From NCBI RefSeq assembly GCF_036321145.2, contig NC_086239.1:14854501-14918500 (forward strand): a stretch of DNA of 64,000 bases, read 5' to 3'. The notes under the pieces are model-generated. The model did no database searches, was not told the DNA's origin, and was given only the letters and a program-made list of their open reading frames with translations. This document shows, in pieces, positions 23,469 through 35,900 of the stretch. A program made the position numbers and the translations under genes. Source of the DNA: Pelmatolapia mariae (Eukaryota > Chordata > Actinopteri > Cichliformes > Cichlidae). The number at the start of each line of letters is the position of its first letter. Positions within the stretch are counted from its first letter, which is position 1.

Positions 23469-26400
23469 CTAGTCATCGATAGCAGTGGTTGCAATTGTAG
23501 CCTCAGTTGCAGTCGTAGCGAGAGACGCTGACGTCCCAGTTGAGGTTCCATCTTTAGGTTTGGGTCGGGGCTTCATCAGCTCCTCCTTATTGCGATCAGG
23601 TTTGATCAAAAGGATGTAGCATTTGGGCAAGAAGATGCAGGTTAGCAGGCCAAAGCTGGAAGCCAAGATGGCAAAAATCTGAACGGCAACCATGAACTTG
23701 CCACGGGTGCTGAGGTAAGCCGGGACAAAAGAGATCCACACGATGAAGAAGACCAGCATGCCGAAGGTAAGACATTTTGCCTCACTGTGAAAGTGTTTAA
23801 AAAGAGAACACAACTTATGTGACGAATATATAAATGACATTGTGTGTTATGAAATATTTCCCCCACAAGAAAAATTAGGGTGTGCTTTGCTAATGCTTAA
23901 CTTTCCTTGTGTGACCTACCTGACGTAGTCCTCCAGTTTGCGAGCTATGAAGGCAAAGATAAAGGCCAGCAGCGCCAGCAGGATGTCATAAGCAAAGATG
24001 CAACAGATGAAAACCACAGAGCCTTGATCGCACTCGAGAATGATCTTTATATTCTGACCAGAGGTGTTCTTGACGGGTTGTGGAGGTAGGACAATGAGCC
24101 ACACTGTGCACGCTATAGCCTGGGAAGAAGGATATTAATGTCCGCAATATTTCCACATGGCTTTATGTTACAAACATTTAGAGGTCAGGGACAGATGTCG
24201 TATTTTATAGCTGATTAAGGTTTACCCCCACTGATGAGTTATTTATGTTTACCTGTATTAATGTAGCTACAGCAGCTATTGCCCTCTGGTGAGCACAGGT
24301 GAGACGGTCGACCTCAGGGATAGCAGGGGCACTGGTGTCATTGTGGAGTGTGTTGGTTACGATGACATCAGGACTGCCATCATTCGCCGCTGCTTCGGCG
24401 GCTGCTCTTGCAGCAGCTTTTGCAGCTTTGGCTGCAGCTTTTGCTCGGGCTCGGGCAGCTTTCAGCACCTGGGCTCTTAGCATCAATACTGCTGCCTTAC
24501 CTGTAGGAAACAAGTACACTGTGAACACACAGATTGCCTTTTTACCCCTTACAGAGAAAATCTCAGTGATTTTGATTTTGACTGGATCAAGGCACATAAA
24601 AAGGTTAAGTAAGCTATAAAAAAAAATGGGAAAAATGATTTCAATTGGTAACCAACCAATTATGGAGGAAAGGCAGAGGGCGAACCCTAGAGCCAAGGCT
24701 ACTTGACTGGTCATGCAGCTCCAGTGCTGTGGCTCTCCGAGGAAGACGATGGAGCAGAGGAAGGTCACCACCAGAGAGAAGAGCAGTGAAAAACTCAACA
24801 GTGTATCGTTGGCTTTCACCAGAGGGGTGCCAATGTGCATAATAAACAATACCTGGGAGAAAAAAATAAGAAGTTTAACTTTTTTTTTTGCTTGTTTCCT
24901 CTCCACATCGGAGCTTCTCTCAGGTATAATTTTGTGTTTGGCTTTTCTCACCCCGACAGCGATGGTGACTAAAGCTCCAAAGGCAGAGATGGCAATAAGA
25001 GTAATTCCCAGTGGTTCTCCAAAGGCCAGGAACTCAATGAGTTTTGGTACACAGGCATCATGAGCCGCATTGGACCAGAAATCGCCAGTGCACAGGATGC
25101 ATTCACGGGCATCTGTGATAAAGGGAGGCCAAGTGTAATACGAGGGCAGCAGGACCATGTTTACCATAATCTACATGTGCTAATGGTGTTGGGCCTATTT
25201 CAAAATTCTTGAGTTTTTAAATTGTCAACAGTGACTGTAACACGCAGTGTAATTCTGTGTATTTCTAAATGTGAATGTGTGAATGTTAGATAGGAAGGAC
25301 TTAAAGCATGAATGTGTGAATGAGGCAAGTTGTACAAAGTGCTTTGAGTGCTCAAGTAGAGTAGAAGAATGAGCCCATGTACCATTTAAGAAATGTGGTC
25401 CTGTTGTTTACTGACCAGTTGTGTTGCTGATCTCTCCGTCAGCACAGGGAATGCAGTCAAAGCAGCAGACCGGCTCTCCCTGTCGGATCCCCTTCCTGGT
25501 GCCCGGCTGACAGTTCTCACTGCACACTGACCGAGGAGGCTTTTACACATAGCAACAGAAATACATGAGCTACCGAATCATAATCTAAAAAGAGCATATG
25601 CTAACTTCTTCTTTATCGATATACCGCTGACCTCCAACATGTCGTTGTTCCACACAATGGAGTCGTTCATTATAGTCATCCTGTCCTCTGGAGCTGCAGA
25701 GCCATTGTAGTTCCCCACAGTGACATAAGATATCTCCCCATTATTATTGACCTGCCAGTTGATGATGTCATAGAAGCCTTCTACATCGCCGTCGTTAAAG
25801 AAGATCTCCTCCCCTGTGTTTGGCATTTTGAAACGCACATTCTTCACGTAATACATCAGCTAAGGAGGAGAAAAATTGAGGTTTAAGTAGCAAAAATACA
25901 ATACGCACACACGTGACCTCATTATTGCACACGTTTACCTGCCACGGCTCAAAGTTGTTGATGTCAGCACAGGTTTTCCCGACAAACGGCCCTTTTCCAG
26001 GTTCACAGTGCTCCAGGTTGTGCAAGGCGTTGGCTACAGCATACACAGCTTTGTACACGCTGCGTGAAACAGTTTCATTATTATAAACATTACCACCCTG
26101 CTACAACGAGACAACAAAAGGACAAATGTGCCTTTTCAGAATTAGTACCTTGCTTACTTGGGAGCTATTTTCTCTGGTAGAAACAGTTCACAGGAAAGCT
26201 GCACACACTGCACTGAGTGAATGATTCACACAGGGCTCACTGCTACTGAGGCTTTACATACAGGACTAAAATAGATAACTATAAATTGCTTTCAAGAACA
26301 CTGTGCAACAACAGCAACAAAGTTGGTATCAATGTTTTCTCAGTGTATGCTGCAACAGTAGCACATTTAATTGTCTGGGTTAACGTTATATATCAGTTGC

Positions 26401-28720
26401 TGTTTTTGGTTGTTTGTTTTTTGAGCGGTGGCATTGTGAGCTGACCTGTAAGTGATTCGTAACTGAGAGATGTCAGAGTACGTGCTGTTGAGTTGTGCCA
26501 CAGACTCCTGCCCAGTACACAGCCCATCAGGCAATCCTGTCATTGTCCTGGACAGTGTGCCGTTCACGTACGTGGCCCTCTGTTTTGCCATTCTCATAGC
26601 TTTGCTGTAGTCCAACGTGCAGTTAAACAGCTGCAAGGCAAAAGTAAAATCACAAAATTGTTATTTTGTGGGGGATCTGTTTAATTGTCAGTGTTTTCAC
26701 TGAAGGTTAATCATTCACAGTTTAATTATCATTGCAATACTGATTCTACCATGTAGATGTTTGCAAGTTCCCAAGATTAACAAACACACCGTCTCCCAGA
26801 ATTCCTCAGTGAGCAAGTCTGCATAGGGGTCCAGATTCAGTAGATGACGCTGAAGGCCGGGGATGTCAGCCCTCTTCACCCCAAAACCCAGGGTGCCGGC
26901 AAGGATAGAGCTCACCTAGATAGAAGCATTCAAATAATCAAGCTAAGCTCAAACATTAAAATTTGGTCCAGACTGGTTTAAACCTTCTGGATTTGTTTTG
27001 GTCATCAGTCAGCTGTTTGCTCACCCCAGGTGGCCGGCTGATGAGAGCGGAGGTAATCCAGGCCTCGCTGGCGATCCAGGTACGGTTGGTCACATTGTTG
27101 AGGAGCAGCTCGTTGATAAGAGGACTGAGGTCCACATCAGATGAAAAGACCACAATGATTTTGGCTGTGGAGTCAATTACAGTTTGAACAATGCGCTGGA
27201 TGGCCTCTGGGGAATGCACCTAAAGTCCAAAGATCAGAGTACAAATTTTTTTTTACCAGAAATGAAACCCCTGCGTGAACTAACAGTTGGTTTAGGGAAA
27301 TAAATATTGACTGGCGAAACTGACTGAAATCTGTCTACCTTGGGCAAGGTCTCAGAGAAGGAGATGCAGACGCCAGCTTGCTCAACCTGGTCCTTGAAGT
27401 CTTTGATGCCGTACTTGCCATAATCATCATCAGCAGCTATGGTGCCCACCCAAGTCCAACCAAAGTGTAGCACCATCTTGGCCATAGCCGTAGACTGGTG
27501 CTCGTCATTGGGAATGGTCCTTAAGAAGGTGGGGAACTGGAACTTACTTTTCAGAGCAGAGCATGTCGAACAATAACTGACCTAAAGACAAGAGTATGAA
27601 CACACTGTTGCTTTTTGCCTGAACTCTTTATCTTTGTTCATTTTCCTTAACTTTATCAATTTTTTTGACACGAGTGTCAGGCTTACCTGCGGAAAATGAT
27701 AAAGTCCCAGGATCCTGGCAGTCGCGATGGACAGATCCGAGCCCCCGGCTCCCACTAGAGCAGCCAGAGGCGCTCCATCGCCACAGCGGTAGTTGGGTAC
27801 AGCTTCGTCTTGGCCTGTCAGGTAGGTCAGGGTGCCCTCCACAGCCTTGGAGATGGTGAAGCAGGAGTCGTAGATGACGTAACCCAGGTCAGTTTTGGGA
27901 AGCAGGTCGTCCCTTGCATTAATTTCCTTGATGGCAAACAACATGGTCTGTGCCCAGCGGAAGGTACGAAAGTTAAACCTACAGGATGATAAATGACGAA
28001 GGAACAGCAGATTAATAAAGATCAGCCAGTACAAACAGTTGTGCAAGAAAGAACCTTTCTTTCAGTTAATACAGGTATTCAGTGTATGCAGAAAATGACA
28101 ATACATGAAAACCAACTAATTGCAATCCATTTTAGTCTTGTGACATTAGAATTTAAACTAGCCCTTAATAAATTTGTTGATTATTGCTGTGTGCTACACT
28201 TTGTAGGCCTGCCTCCATAATAATATGGCCTGCTGTAATTAATTGGCCCCAGAGGTGTTACACTACTCTGTCTTGATTCTGTTATAAAATTATGAAGCCA
28301 AGACTCCCAGGAGTAAACTGTCAGGTTGGAAAGTACTAAAATGAGGATACTTTAATAAAATTTCTTTAATCATTTAAGATCCTAAATAAGTTTTCAAGTT
28401 TAATTTTAGTTTGTTTAATACCAGCACCCTAAGCTATAAGACTAACCCAGCATAGCAACGATGATGAAAAAAGACACATAAACATGCCCGACTCACCCCA
28501 CACAGCCTGAGGAGAGAGGCACACTCGAAGTGTTGCCCTTGTTGGAAGCAACGCGCTTGTGAACAGGAAACATTCCCCCAACCACGACCGTCTTCTTTTC
28601 TACGTCCTTATAGCCGCCCAGGTTGAACTTGGCCTTCAGCTTGCATGTAGATTGTGCCGAGAGAGGTCTGAAGATGCAGAAAAGGGCACATAATCCAAGG
28701 AAAAAGAGTTTGATGTCCAT
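23469..28720 (-). CDS. V2R/OlfC-type class C G-protein-coupled receptor, 14 exons, intact
   Basis: Predicted chemosensory receptor of the plasma membrane (amino-acid-type ligands in the family). Exons: 28720-28497, 27978-27687, 27581-27339, 27219-27025, 26915-26790, 26630-26446, 26059-25939, 25859-25632, 25539-25416, 25112-24952, 24852-24657, 24500-24253, 24119-23920, 23784-23469; phases all agree, giving 952 residues. The start was chosen at MDIKLFFLGL (28720), which gives a clean signal peptide; an in-frame ATG 17 codons upstream is less likely. Residues about 25-538 form the Venus-flytrap domain (NFRTFRWAQTMLFAIKEIN), 539-605 the Cys-rich domain (CCFDCIPCADGEIS), and about 606-920 seven helices, including TFGMLVFFIVWISFVPAY in helix 6. 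Two oddities stand out: loop 2 carries an Ala/Lys/Arg-rich insert (about residues 700-737), and the helix domain is split over five exons, while the family usually has one. Its place between kcnab1 and gmps matches the mouse Vmn2r1-7 site. Confidence 0.9.
25195..25390 (-). repeat. SINE-like teleost repeat inside receptor intron 9
   Basis: Contains GTGAATGTGTGAATG, CAAAGTGCTTTGAGTGCTC and a 3' ACCATTT, words I recall from an abundant teleost short interspersed repeat. A fragment of the same family in the opposite orientation lies at 62700-62935. It fills most of the 303-bp intron 25113-25415. Confidence 0.55.
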
Positions 28721-30964
28721 GCTGTGTAGACGCAGACAGGGGTTGTGAGCTCTAGTAGCTGTAGACAGCAAATGGAAGCAGAAATGTTCGACAGGTGTCT
28801 TATCTGCTCTCTGGGGAAAAGTGCTGCACGAGGCAACCTAACAGATTCAGCAGAGCAAAAAAAAAAAGAGGAGGGCCCCGGATTGAAATGAGCAGTTAAT
28901 GGTCTCTTCATTATTTTCTCAATATGAAACACGGACAAGGCCTTTTAAATTTTGATTAAACACACAAGCTTTATGCCAATTTGTCATTAATAATGTAAAA
29001 ATAATAATAAAATAGGTGTGCTTCAAATCCAAAGGCTGCAAACAGGTTTAAGCCTCTTTTGAGGAACAAAATCTGGACTTTGGATCCACCCAAGATTCAC
29101 AAAAAAACAAACACGTCAACACATCTGCCTCAAATTCCTAGAAACATCCCATCATTTAATTTCGTTTATCTCTGCGCTCTCTGTATGAAAATACCAAGCA
29201 GTTCATTAGTCTGTGCTGCAGATAAACCGCCACCGGCCAGGAGTTAATTGGCAGCTGCATGTGGTAACTTGTACAGTCTCTATGCAATATTACAACGCTG
29301 CGACTGTTTCTAAATCGTCCCTTGTCCCCTGCGTATGGGTCTGGGTGTGTTGATGGGTGACTGTCTGCTTGTCTGCTCATGTTTCTCAGTCAGAGGGGAG
29401 CAGCAAACACCTGAACCCCTGGCACGCAGAGGGACGCGTGTTAGGCAACGATGGTTGACTGCGCACAATAGGTGCATAATAAAACGAAATTACACTGAAG
29501 GCCATTACAGTCTAAAGCTTTTATATGTGTCTGTGTTAGTACATTAAGTTATATTAAGGCGAGGAAAGCAGCAATCTAAAAGCTCATATATTTGGTTGTA
29601 TTGCATTTACAGTTGAATGACGAAACTTGACCTCAGGGGTCTCTGCGTGGGAGTGTGTGATTGGGTCTTTGTGATTTGTTTCAGAATGCGAAACTGATGA
29701 TGAGATCAGCAAGAAATCAATTACGTGTAATAATTTACATTAAATGTTGTTTTAAATGTGCTGTGTAGGTTTTAAAAGCACATTTGTGCATTTTGAAGAA
29801 ACTTAGATGTGACGAAAGATAAGGTAGTCATGTGAAATGAACGCCTTTATAGGACTATGTACTCTTGTGAAAAGTCAGTACATCCCACCATGACTCAGCA
29901 GCTTTTAGATCAACCCTCAGTAGCAAGAAGTTGTACTGATCGCTTTCTATAACATCAGCATTGTGGAGGAATTTTGGGCCACTGTTCTTTAAAACGTTGC
30001 TTCAGATCGCTGAACTTTACGGTCACCTTTTCTTTTTCAGATATTCTGTTGTAGATTTGATTTAAAGTTGACTAAAAGACTGCGGGGCGTTCAGGTAGCT
30101 GCAAAACAAGCCCAAATCATCACTCCTCTACCCCCGTGCTGAACAGCTGATATGCTGCGTTTGGTTTTGGCCAAATATGTCCACTGTTCTCCATTGATCA
30201 CAAAGTCCTGTGATTTGGTCCTAAGGTTTGACCTTGGGGTGAATTTTCTTGGACATTCACTCTAAGATTGTGGGATCATGTTAACACAAACCTGATGCAG
30301 CCCAGCAATAACTTTGCAGTTCTTTTGTTATAAATGAGCATGTTAACATTAAATAACCCACCTATTTACGAGACAGATCAAGAGCATCTCAAGATGCCCT
30401 TAAGAGTAAAAAGTGCATTATAAAAATATGGACAGCAAGCCTTTTGCTGTCATAAAAGATCTGCTTTTGCTTGGATTCTTGTTTTGGTGTGGCAGGCCGG
30501 GGGTAATGTCTGAAAATACAAGGGCCTTGAAATTGTCAGCAATTTATCCTTTTGCCTCAGATTTATTTAGTTAGATGATTATTATGAAAAAAATATTTTT
30601 TAAAAACTGCACCTTTTCAGCAATTTTCACTTTGTGGACTAACTGGGCCTTTTTGGCAGGTCATGTTTATTAAGCCTGATTTTAGGAATAAGATGGGTTA
30701 ATATAAACTGCAGACTTCCACTTTAACTTTAAAATATTAACTAGAATTGTTTATTACAGTACTGTGTTGATTTCTATATCATTGTGGGTTAACAATTAGT
30801 GTTTGACTGCATTTTTATTAGAAATGTATCAGTGCTTTTTTTTTGGGTGTGTACCCACTAAAGGTAATTGTGTAAATTAAAAATAAATACAGAATTCTGA
30901 AAGGCAAAACAGAAATGGTTACAAATAAGACGCTTTTCACAGAAGTGGTAAGTTTCAACATTGA
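28721..30964. other. Intergenic region, OlfC promoter side to gmps 3' end
   Basis: The receptor promoter should lie just above 28720. No TATA box or other convincing element was found. A degenerate repeat sits at about 29870-30330. The rest holds nothing recognised. Confidence 0.45.
29870..30330. repeat. Degenerate DNA-transposon-like repeat
   Basis: Stretches such as GGAGGAATTTTGGGCCACTG and GCTGCAAAACAAGCCCAAAT, and the GTTTGGTTTTGGCCAAA region, resemble a conserved teleost interspersed repeat that I recall from other fish sequences. No terminal repeats were seen, and the class is uncertain. Confidence 0.4.
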
Positions 30965-31363
30965 GATCTTTATTAAAGCTCAGTTTTCCATTGTACAAAT
31001 GTCATAGTTGAAACTGCATGCAGTGGCTTGGTTTGAGGCACGTTACTAAGGAGAATGAGCATTGTAGACTAAAAACACACACAAACAGAAAAATAATAAC
31101 CGGATGTAGAATTGCATAACTTAATCTCATGGATATTTCAATCAAATTGAACTACAAAGTCATATGTCCATTGTTAGCTATTGTTTTTTGTTTTTCTTGT
31201 TTTAAATTGGAGACACGTAACATAAACACAGATGTATAAAAAGGCAGAACAGAGGGAAGGACACTGCAGTTAAGACAAGTTTGGGTTTTTTTTCTCCCCC
31301 TTTCATTTTGCACGAGGAGTACTTTGCCACTAAAGGTTAAGGATATAAGAGGGATGAGAGGCA

Positions 31364-31397
<34 letters not shown>

Positions 31398-32916
31398 CTG
31401 GAGGCATGAGCACCACCACATCCGAGTGACACTTCTGACGTGATACCACACACTTTTAAAACTCAGTTAAACCTGAGCGCCGTATTCACTGAGGTCTAAA
31501 CGACTGGAGACTAGAGATCATGATACGCCGAACGCTCTGACAGCACAGAACGCAGATAAACAAAAGCAGTAATGCCTTTCTGAAACACTGAACTTTAGTC
31601 AAAGATGGCAACAGAGGGCGAGGACCTTTGACACGACAAGGGTGACACGATGTACGGGGATGAAGTTTCCACCGGATGTGTGATTTGTTATGTTGATAAA
31701 GCACCCAGGCTTGAACGGGTGATCGACAACGAAATGTGCAAAAGTTTTTGCCCTCGCACAACAAGAGCAACAAAAATCATGATGAGGTGACACCAGCAAT
31801 CGACACAATGTGGCTATAAACTCTACCGTAGTTATAAGTTATTAGACCTCTTGCCTTTTTCTTCTTCATAAAAAGCATACATATTGCAGCATGAGGAGAA
31901 ACTGTTATATCCTCAGAGTCCAGGTCAGGTCACACCAAAAAAACCAAAAAAAAAAAACCCCAAAGTAAAACAACAGAACAGGCACGTACAAAGTTATCCG
32001 TCATATTGGCCTCCTCCACAGCTGCACATTAGTCTGTATACTGAAGCTATTCTTGGGTCGACTGCTGCCCACAGGGGCGACAGCAGCAGCTCGTCAACGA
32101 TGTTAGCTTGGAGAAGATCGTCAAGAGCCCACAACGTTACAGATCACTACAGCAAACTCTACTTATGTCAAAGCAAAACAAACAATTTTTTTTTTTTTTT
32201 TAATGTTGATTGGTCACATAGCTCGTCTGGTTCAGCTGTACTTCTGTTCACACCACCTTTGGTAGGAAGTGAAATGAACAAATCAGATAGTCTCAGGCCG
32301 AGAACATTCTCACCTACAAGAATTTAACAAAAACATCTGAAGAAAAAAAAAAAGCTATAGATTTTTAACCCCCCACCCCCACCCCTTTCTGTTTTTCTTT
32401 TAATAACACTACCGTTTGCTTGCTTTCATGTTTTATTCATCCTGAGGCACAACACCAAGTCCACTCACTGAACTTTCACAGCTTCTGGCCACCTGGAAGT
32501 AGCAATTTACCTTTTCACTGTAGCGAGGAAATACACCGTTGTACATGAAGGTTTTTAAAAAACAAAACAAAAACAGACAATATATTATCAATAACCAAGA
32601 TTTATCAATGCCTATCGCCAAAAATATTAAGACCGGGGTAGAGTGGTGGGGAGAGCAGAGCAGTAGTGGCTTTGTGTGTGCGCCTGTCACAGTACAGTCT
32701 GCCTTCCGTGGGAATGTTAAAGATAAGGGAAGAGATGGGGGAGGTAGCAGAGGGAGATTGGGAGGGGATAAAGTTGGAAGGACAGAAAAGGAGAGCAGTT
32801 CACCAGCCCTCACTGATATCTATTGTGTTTGTGCACTGGGTATGTGTGTATGTGTATATATATGTGTGTGAGTGTGTGTCTGTGTGTTCTCTACACTGTG
32901 ATGTCATGTTTGCATT
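30965..32916 (-). other. Probable gmps 3' UTR and downstream flank
   Basis: Immediately follows the gmps stop (minus sense). Minus-strand AATAAA signals lie at 32432-32437 and 30969-30974, giving a short or a long (about 1.9 kb) 3' UTR. A 31-nt poly-A run on the plus strand lies at 31365-31395, and CA/GT tracts near 32840-32890. No other exon was recognised. Confidence 0.4.
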
Positions 32917-35900
32917 TTATTCCCACTCTGTGGTGCCGGGTGGTTTGGAGGTCAGATCATACATGACTCTGGAGATACCTGGGATCTTCTTGATCTCATT
33001 TACCATCTTCAGCACCACCTGATGAATTAGACAAGACAAAAAAAAACTCTTAAAACACACAAATAAAGAGAAATGTTGATATGATTATTATTTAAATAAT
33101 TCCTGGGTCACTCATTTCCAATCCTGAAAACCAGAATTAGGAGCCATGAAGGTAAGATATGCAGAAAAATATTAGCTGTAAAGGTTTAACGATGGTATAC
33201 CTCCTCTGGGATATGGTTGCCTGGCATAGCAGGGATTCCTGTCATGAAGTCGCTGGTGATGAAGGTACGAATCACCACGGAGCGCCGGCATGATGGCTGC
33301 TTTTGCAGTGGGTCACGGTCAAAGTGCAGGGGGGTGAGGATGATCGGCATCTGGCTGATCTTCCCAGAATAGCCTGAAGGGGGAAACAGAAGTTAAGCAT
33401 AAAATAGCCAAAGGAAACAAAAACCTGGCAGAAAAGACGGAGCATTGTTGTTGACAAACTCCATAAATCTGCTGATCTAGGCTTGATCGTTTTGATAACA
33501 CTATTAAGGTTTTTTTTTTTTTTTGTTTGTTTGTTTTTTTAAGGACAAAGAATGTTTTCATAGCAACAAGCAGCAGAAATAAGGTTCCTCTGAGGGGTGG
33601 ATGGGCTCTCCCTGAGCGACACAGTGAAGAGTCTGGTGATTCAGGAGACGCTGAGAGTAGAGGTGCTACTCCTACTACTCCTCCACATCAAGAAGAGCCT
33701 ATTGAGGTGGTCACATCCTGTGTAAGGTGTTCCAGCTGGGAATATCCTATTCTGAGGAGGCCCCTGGAGAGATTATTTGAACTGGCTGGCCTGAGAACTA
33801 CTTGACGTTTCCCCAGATAAGATGGAGGAGGCAACTGACAAGAGGGAGGTCTGGGCTTCCCTACTTGCTGCCCCCACGACCCAACTTCAGATAAGCGAAA
33901 GAAAATCGCTGGATAGTTTATTGTAATTTGTCATATTTTAATATTATGTGATGCTTTTATATATTTAGCATTGGTTTAATCCCTTGGTGCAGATGTGAAC
34001 ACGGTAATCATACTCTGGTTCAGACCAAAAACATCACACTGAGACCATTTGGGTGAGGTGGTCTTGGTGCAGTTCCAAACAGACTCCAGAGTGGTTTGTT
34101 CGTGGCGTGAACGTGATCCGACCAAGATCTGAACCAACTACCAGCTGTGCGTTACACCTTTGAACTAAAAACTTGTAACTGTTACACCTTTGAACTAAAA
34201 ACTTGTAACTGTTACACCTGTTCTGTATTCTCAATGTGGCAAGGAACTATAAACGTGCAAAGGTCTGTACAGGAGACCGTGAAATGAACGTAAATTCTCC
34301 GTTCTCTCACAGCATCTTCTTCCTGTGTCTACTTTTGTTGCTCCCGCCCCAGACACATCTGGCCAATGAGGGAACTCAACATTCTCTCTCGTGACACATT
34401 TTGGTTTGCTTGGAGTCCACTTGCACTTTTCGCTGTGTGAAAACAACCAAACCACAGGAAAAAGCTACCAGTTTACAAACTCATCAACTCTTTCTGTCCA
34501 CAGGAAACCAACTACAGCTTTGAAAACACACCCTTAGACTAGTCTCTTTTTTTGTTTTGTTTTTTTCCCCTAGCAATTACTTTCTTAGTTGCTATGAACG
34601 TCCCTAATTTGAATAATAATTTGAATTATAAAGGCTAAAACTAAAGTTATTTCCTGTATATTTTATTAACACACAATGTCATTTCATTTAGTTACAGGTT
34701 TTTCTGAAAATTGGTCTTAATTCTTATATCAGTTAACTAAAATGTAAACATGCCTAGTTTAATTTTTACTTTAACAGTAGAACTACGCAGCAGATCTGAT
34801 GATGGTCACATGGTATGCTGGTATGGCAGAAAGCATCACTGCAAATCAATGCAACACTGTTTTATCCTTAATGAAACATTTCTAGCCTGACAGGAGTAAT
34901 CTCTTCCTGGAGAATGTGCTTCCTGTTTTAAATGAATAAATCTACCATCTCTACTACTTGTCTTGATTTGATTTGTTTTCTTCTTTGTGATAACAATGCT
35001 TGTTTGGGGTATTTTCCCCTTTTAAATCATCTTCAGTCTTAAATATTCTAAAATAGATGAGGTTTTAAACATTTGAAAGCGTGCACTTACCAGACTCTCT
35101 AAGAATAGAATGAGCTACAAAGTCAGCCTGTCTGAGCGTGCTCAGAACACCCGTGGTCAGGAAAGTTGGAGTAATGTCTGTTGGCGGCTCCTTCATATGG
35201 GACCCAAATACATACACAACTCTGGAAAAAAGAAGAGAGGCGTGAATGAATCTAAGTGTTTTGCCCGGTTGTCCACTGAGGGTGGACGAATGAAACCTGA
35301 TTTTATGACTTACCTATTGATGTTATGGCACATGCGAGGGATGAGTCTGGCCAGGAACATGAGCGATTCCCAGTGTGGAGATTCTTTACTTGTGACACCG
35401 CACACATAACTGTAGGACCGGCAATCACCCTGAGACAGGAAATGTTCTTATTCTTACCATCTAGCCAAAAATCAACGTCTCATACATGTTATAAAGTATG
35501 AAAGGCATTTTGTTAAAATTTGTTTTTATGTGACAAAACTAAAAGTTTCTAAATAACCTGTCAGCTTCCACTTTTAGAAAAGCCGCTAAAAGCTGCCAGT
35601 GTTTGCCCACAGTCTGTCCCATTTTGAGGTTGAGGGCAAATTTAAACCTCTGGCTTCAGACAGGAAGTACTAACAGACACCTACACACTGTCTGACTGCA
35701 GCGTTTTGGGTGAGGAAAGTAGTGGTGACTAATTCAACATTTTTGGGATATTTAACGGTTACTACAGGACACACCCTCCATAGACTACAGGGAGAAAGAC
35801 TAAAACAGAGAATCTGACACTCTTTGTTTGGGTGTGTCTTGGTCCTGTGGCTGACCACTTAATTACAGTTATAACGCAGCAACAGACAAACAGCTGGCAA

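Noticed and set aside
24299..24619. Plus-strand alanine-rich open frame
   Set aside because: Shadow of the Ala-rich receptor exon on the other strand.
24205..25167. A single 320-codon open frame as one receptor exon
   Set aside because: It runs through two introns with proper acceptors (strong polypyrimidine tracts). Removing them restores the conserved helix 1-2 and helix 3 sequences. Kept only as a retention hypothesis.
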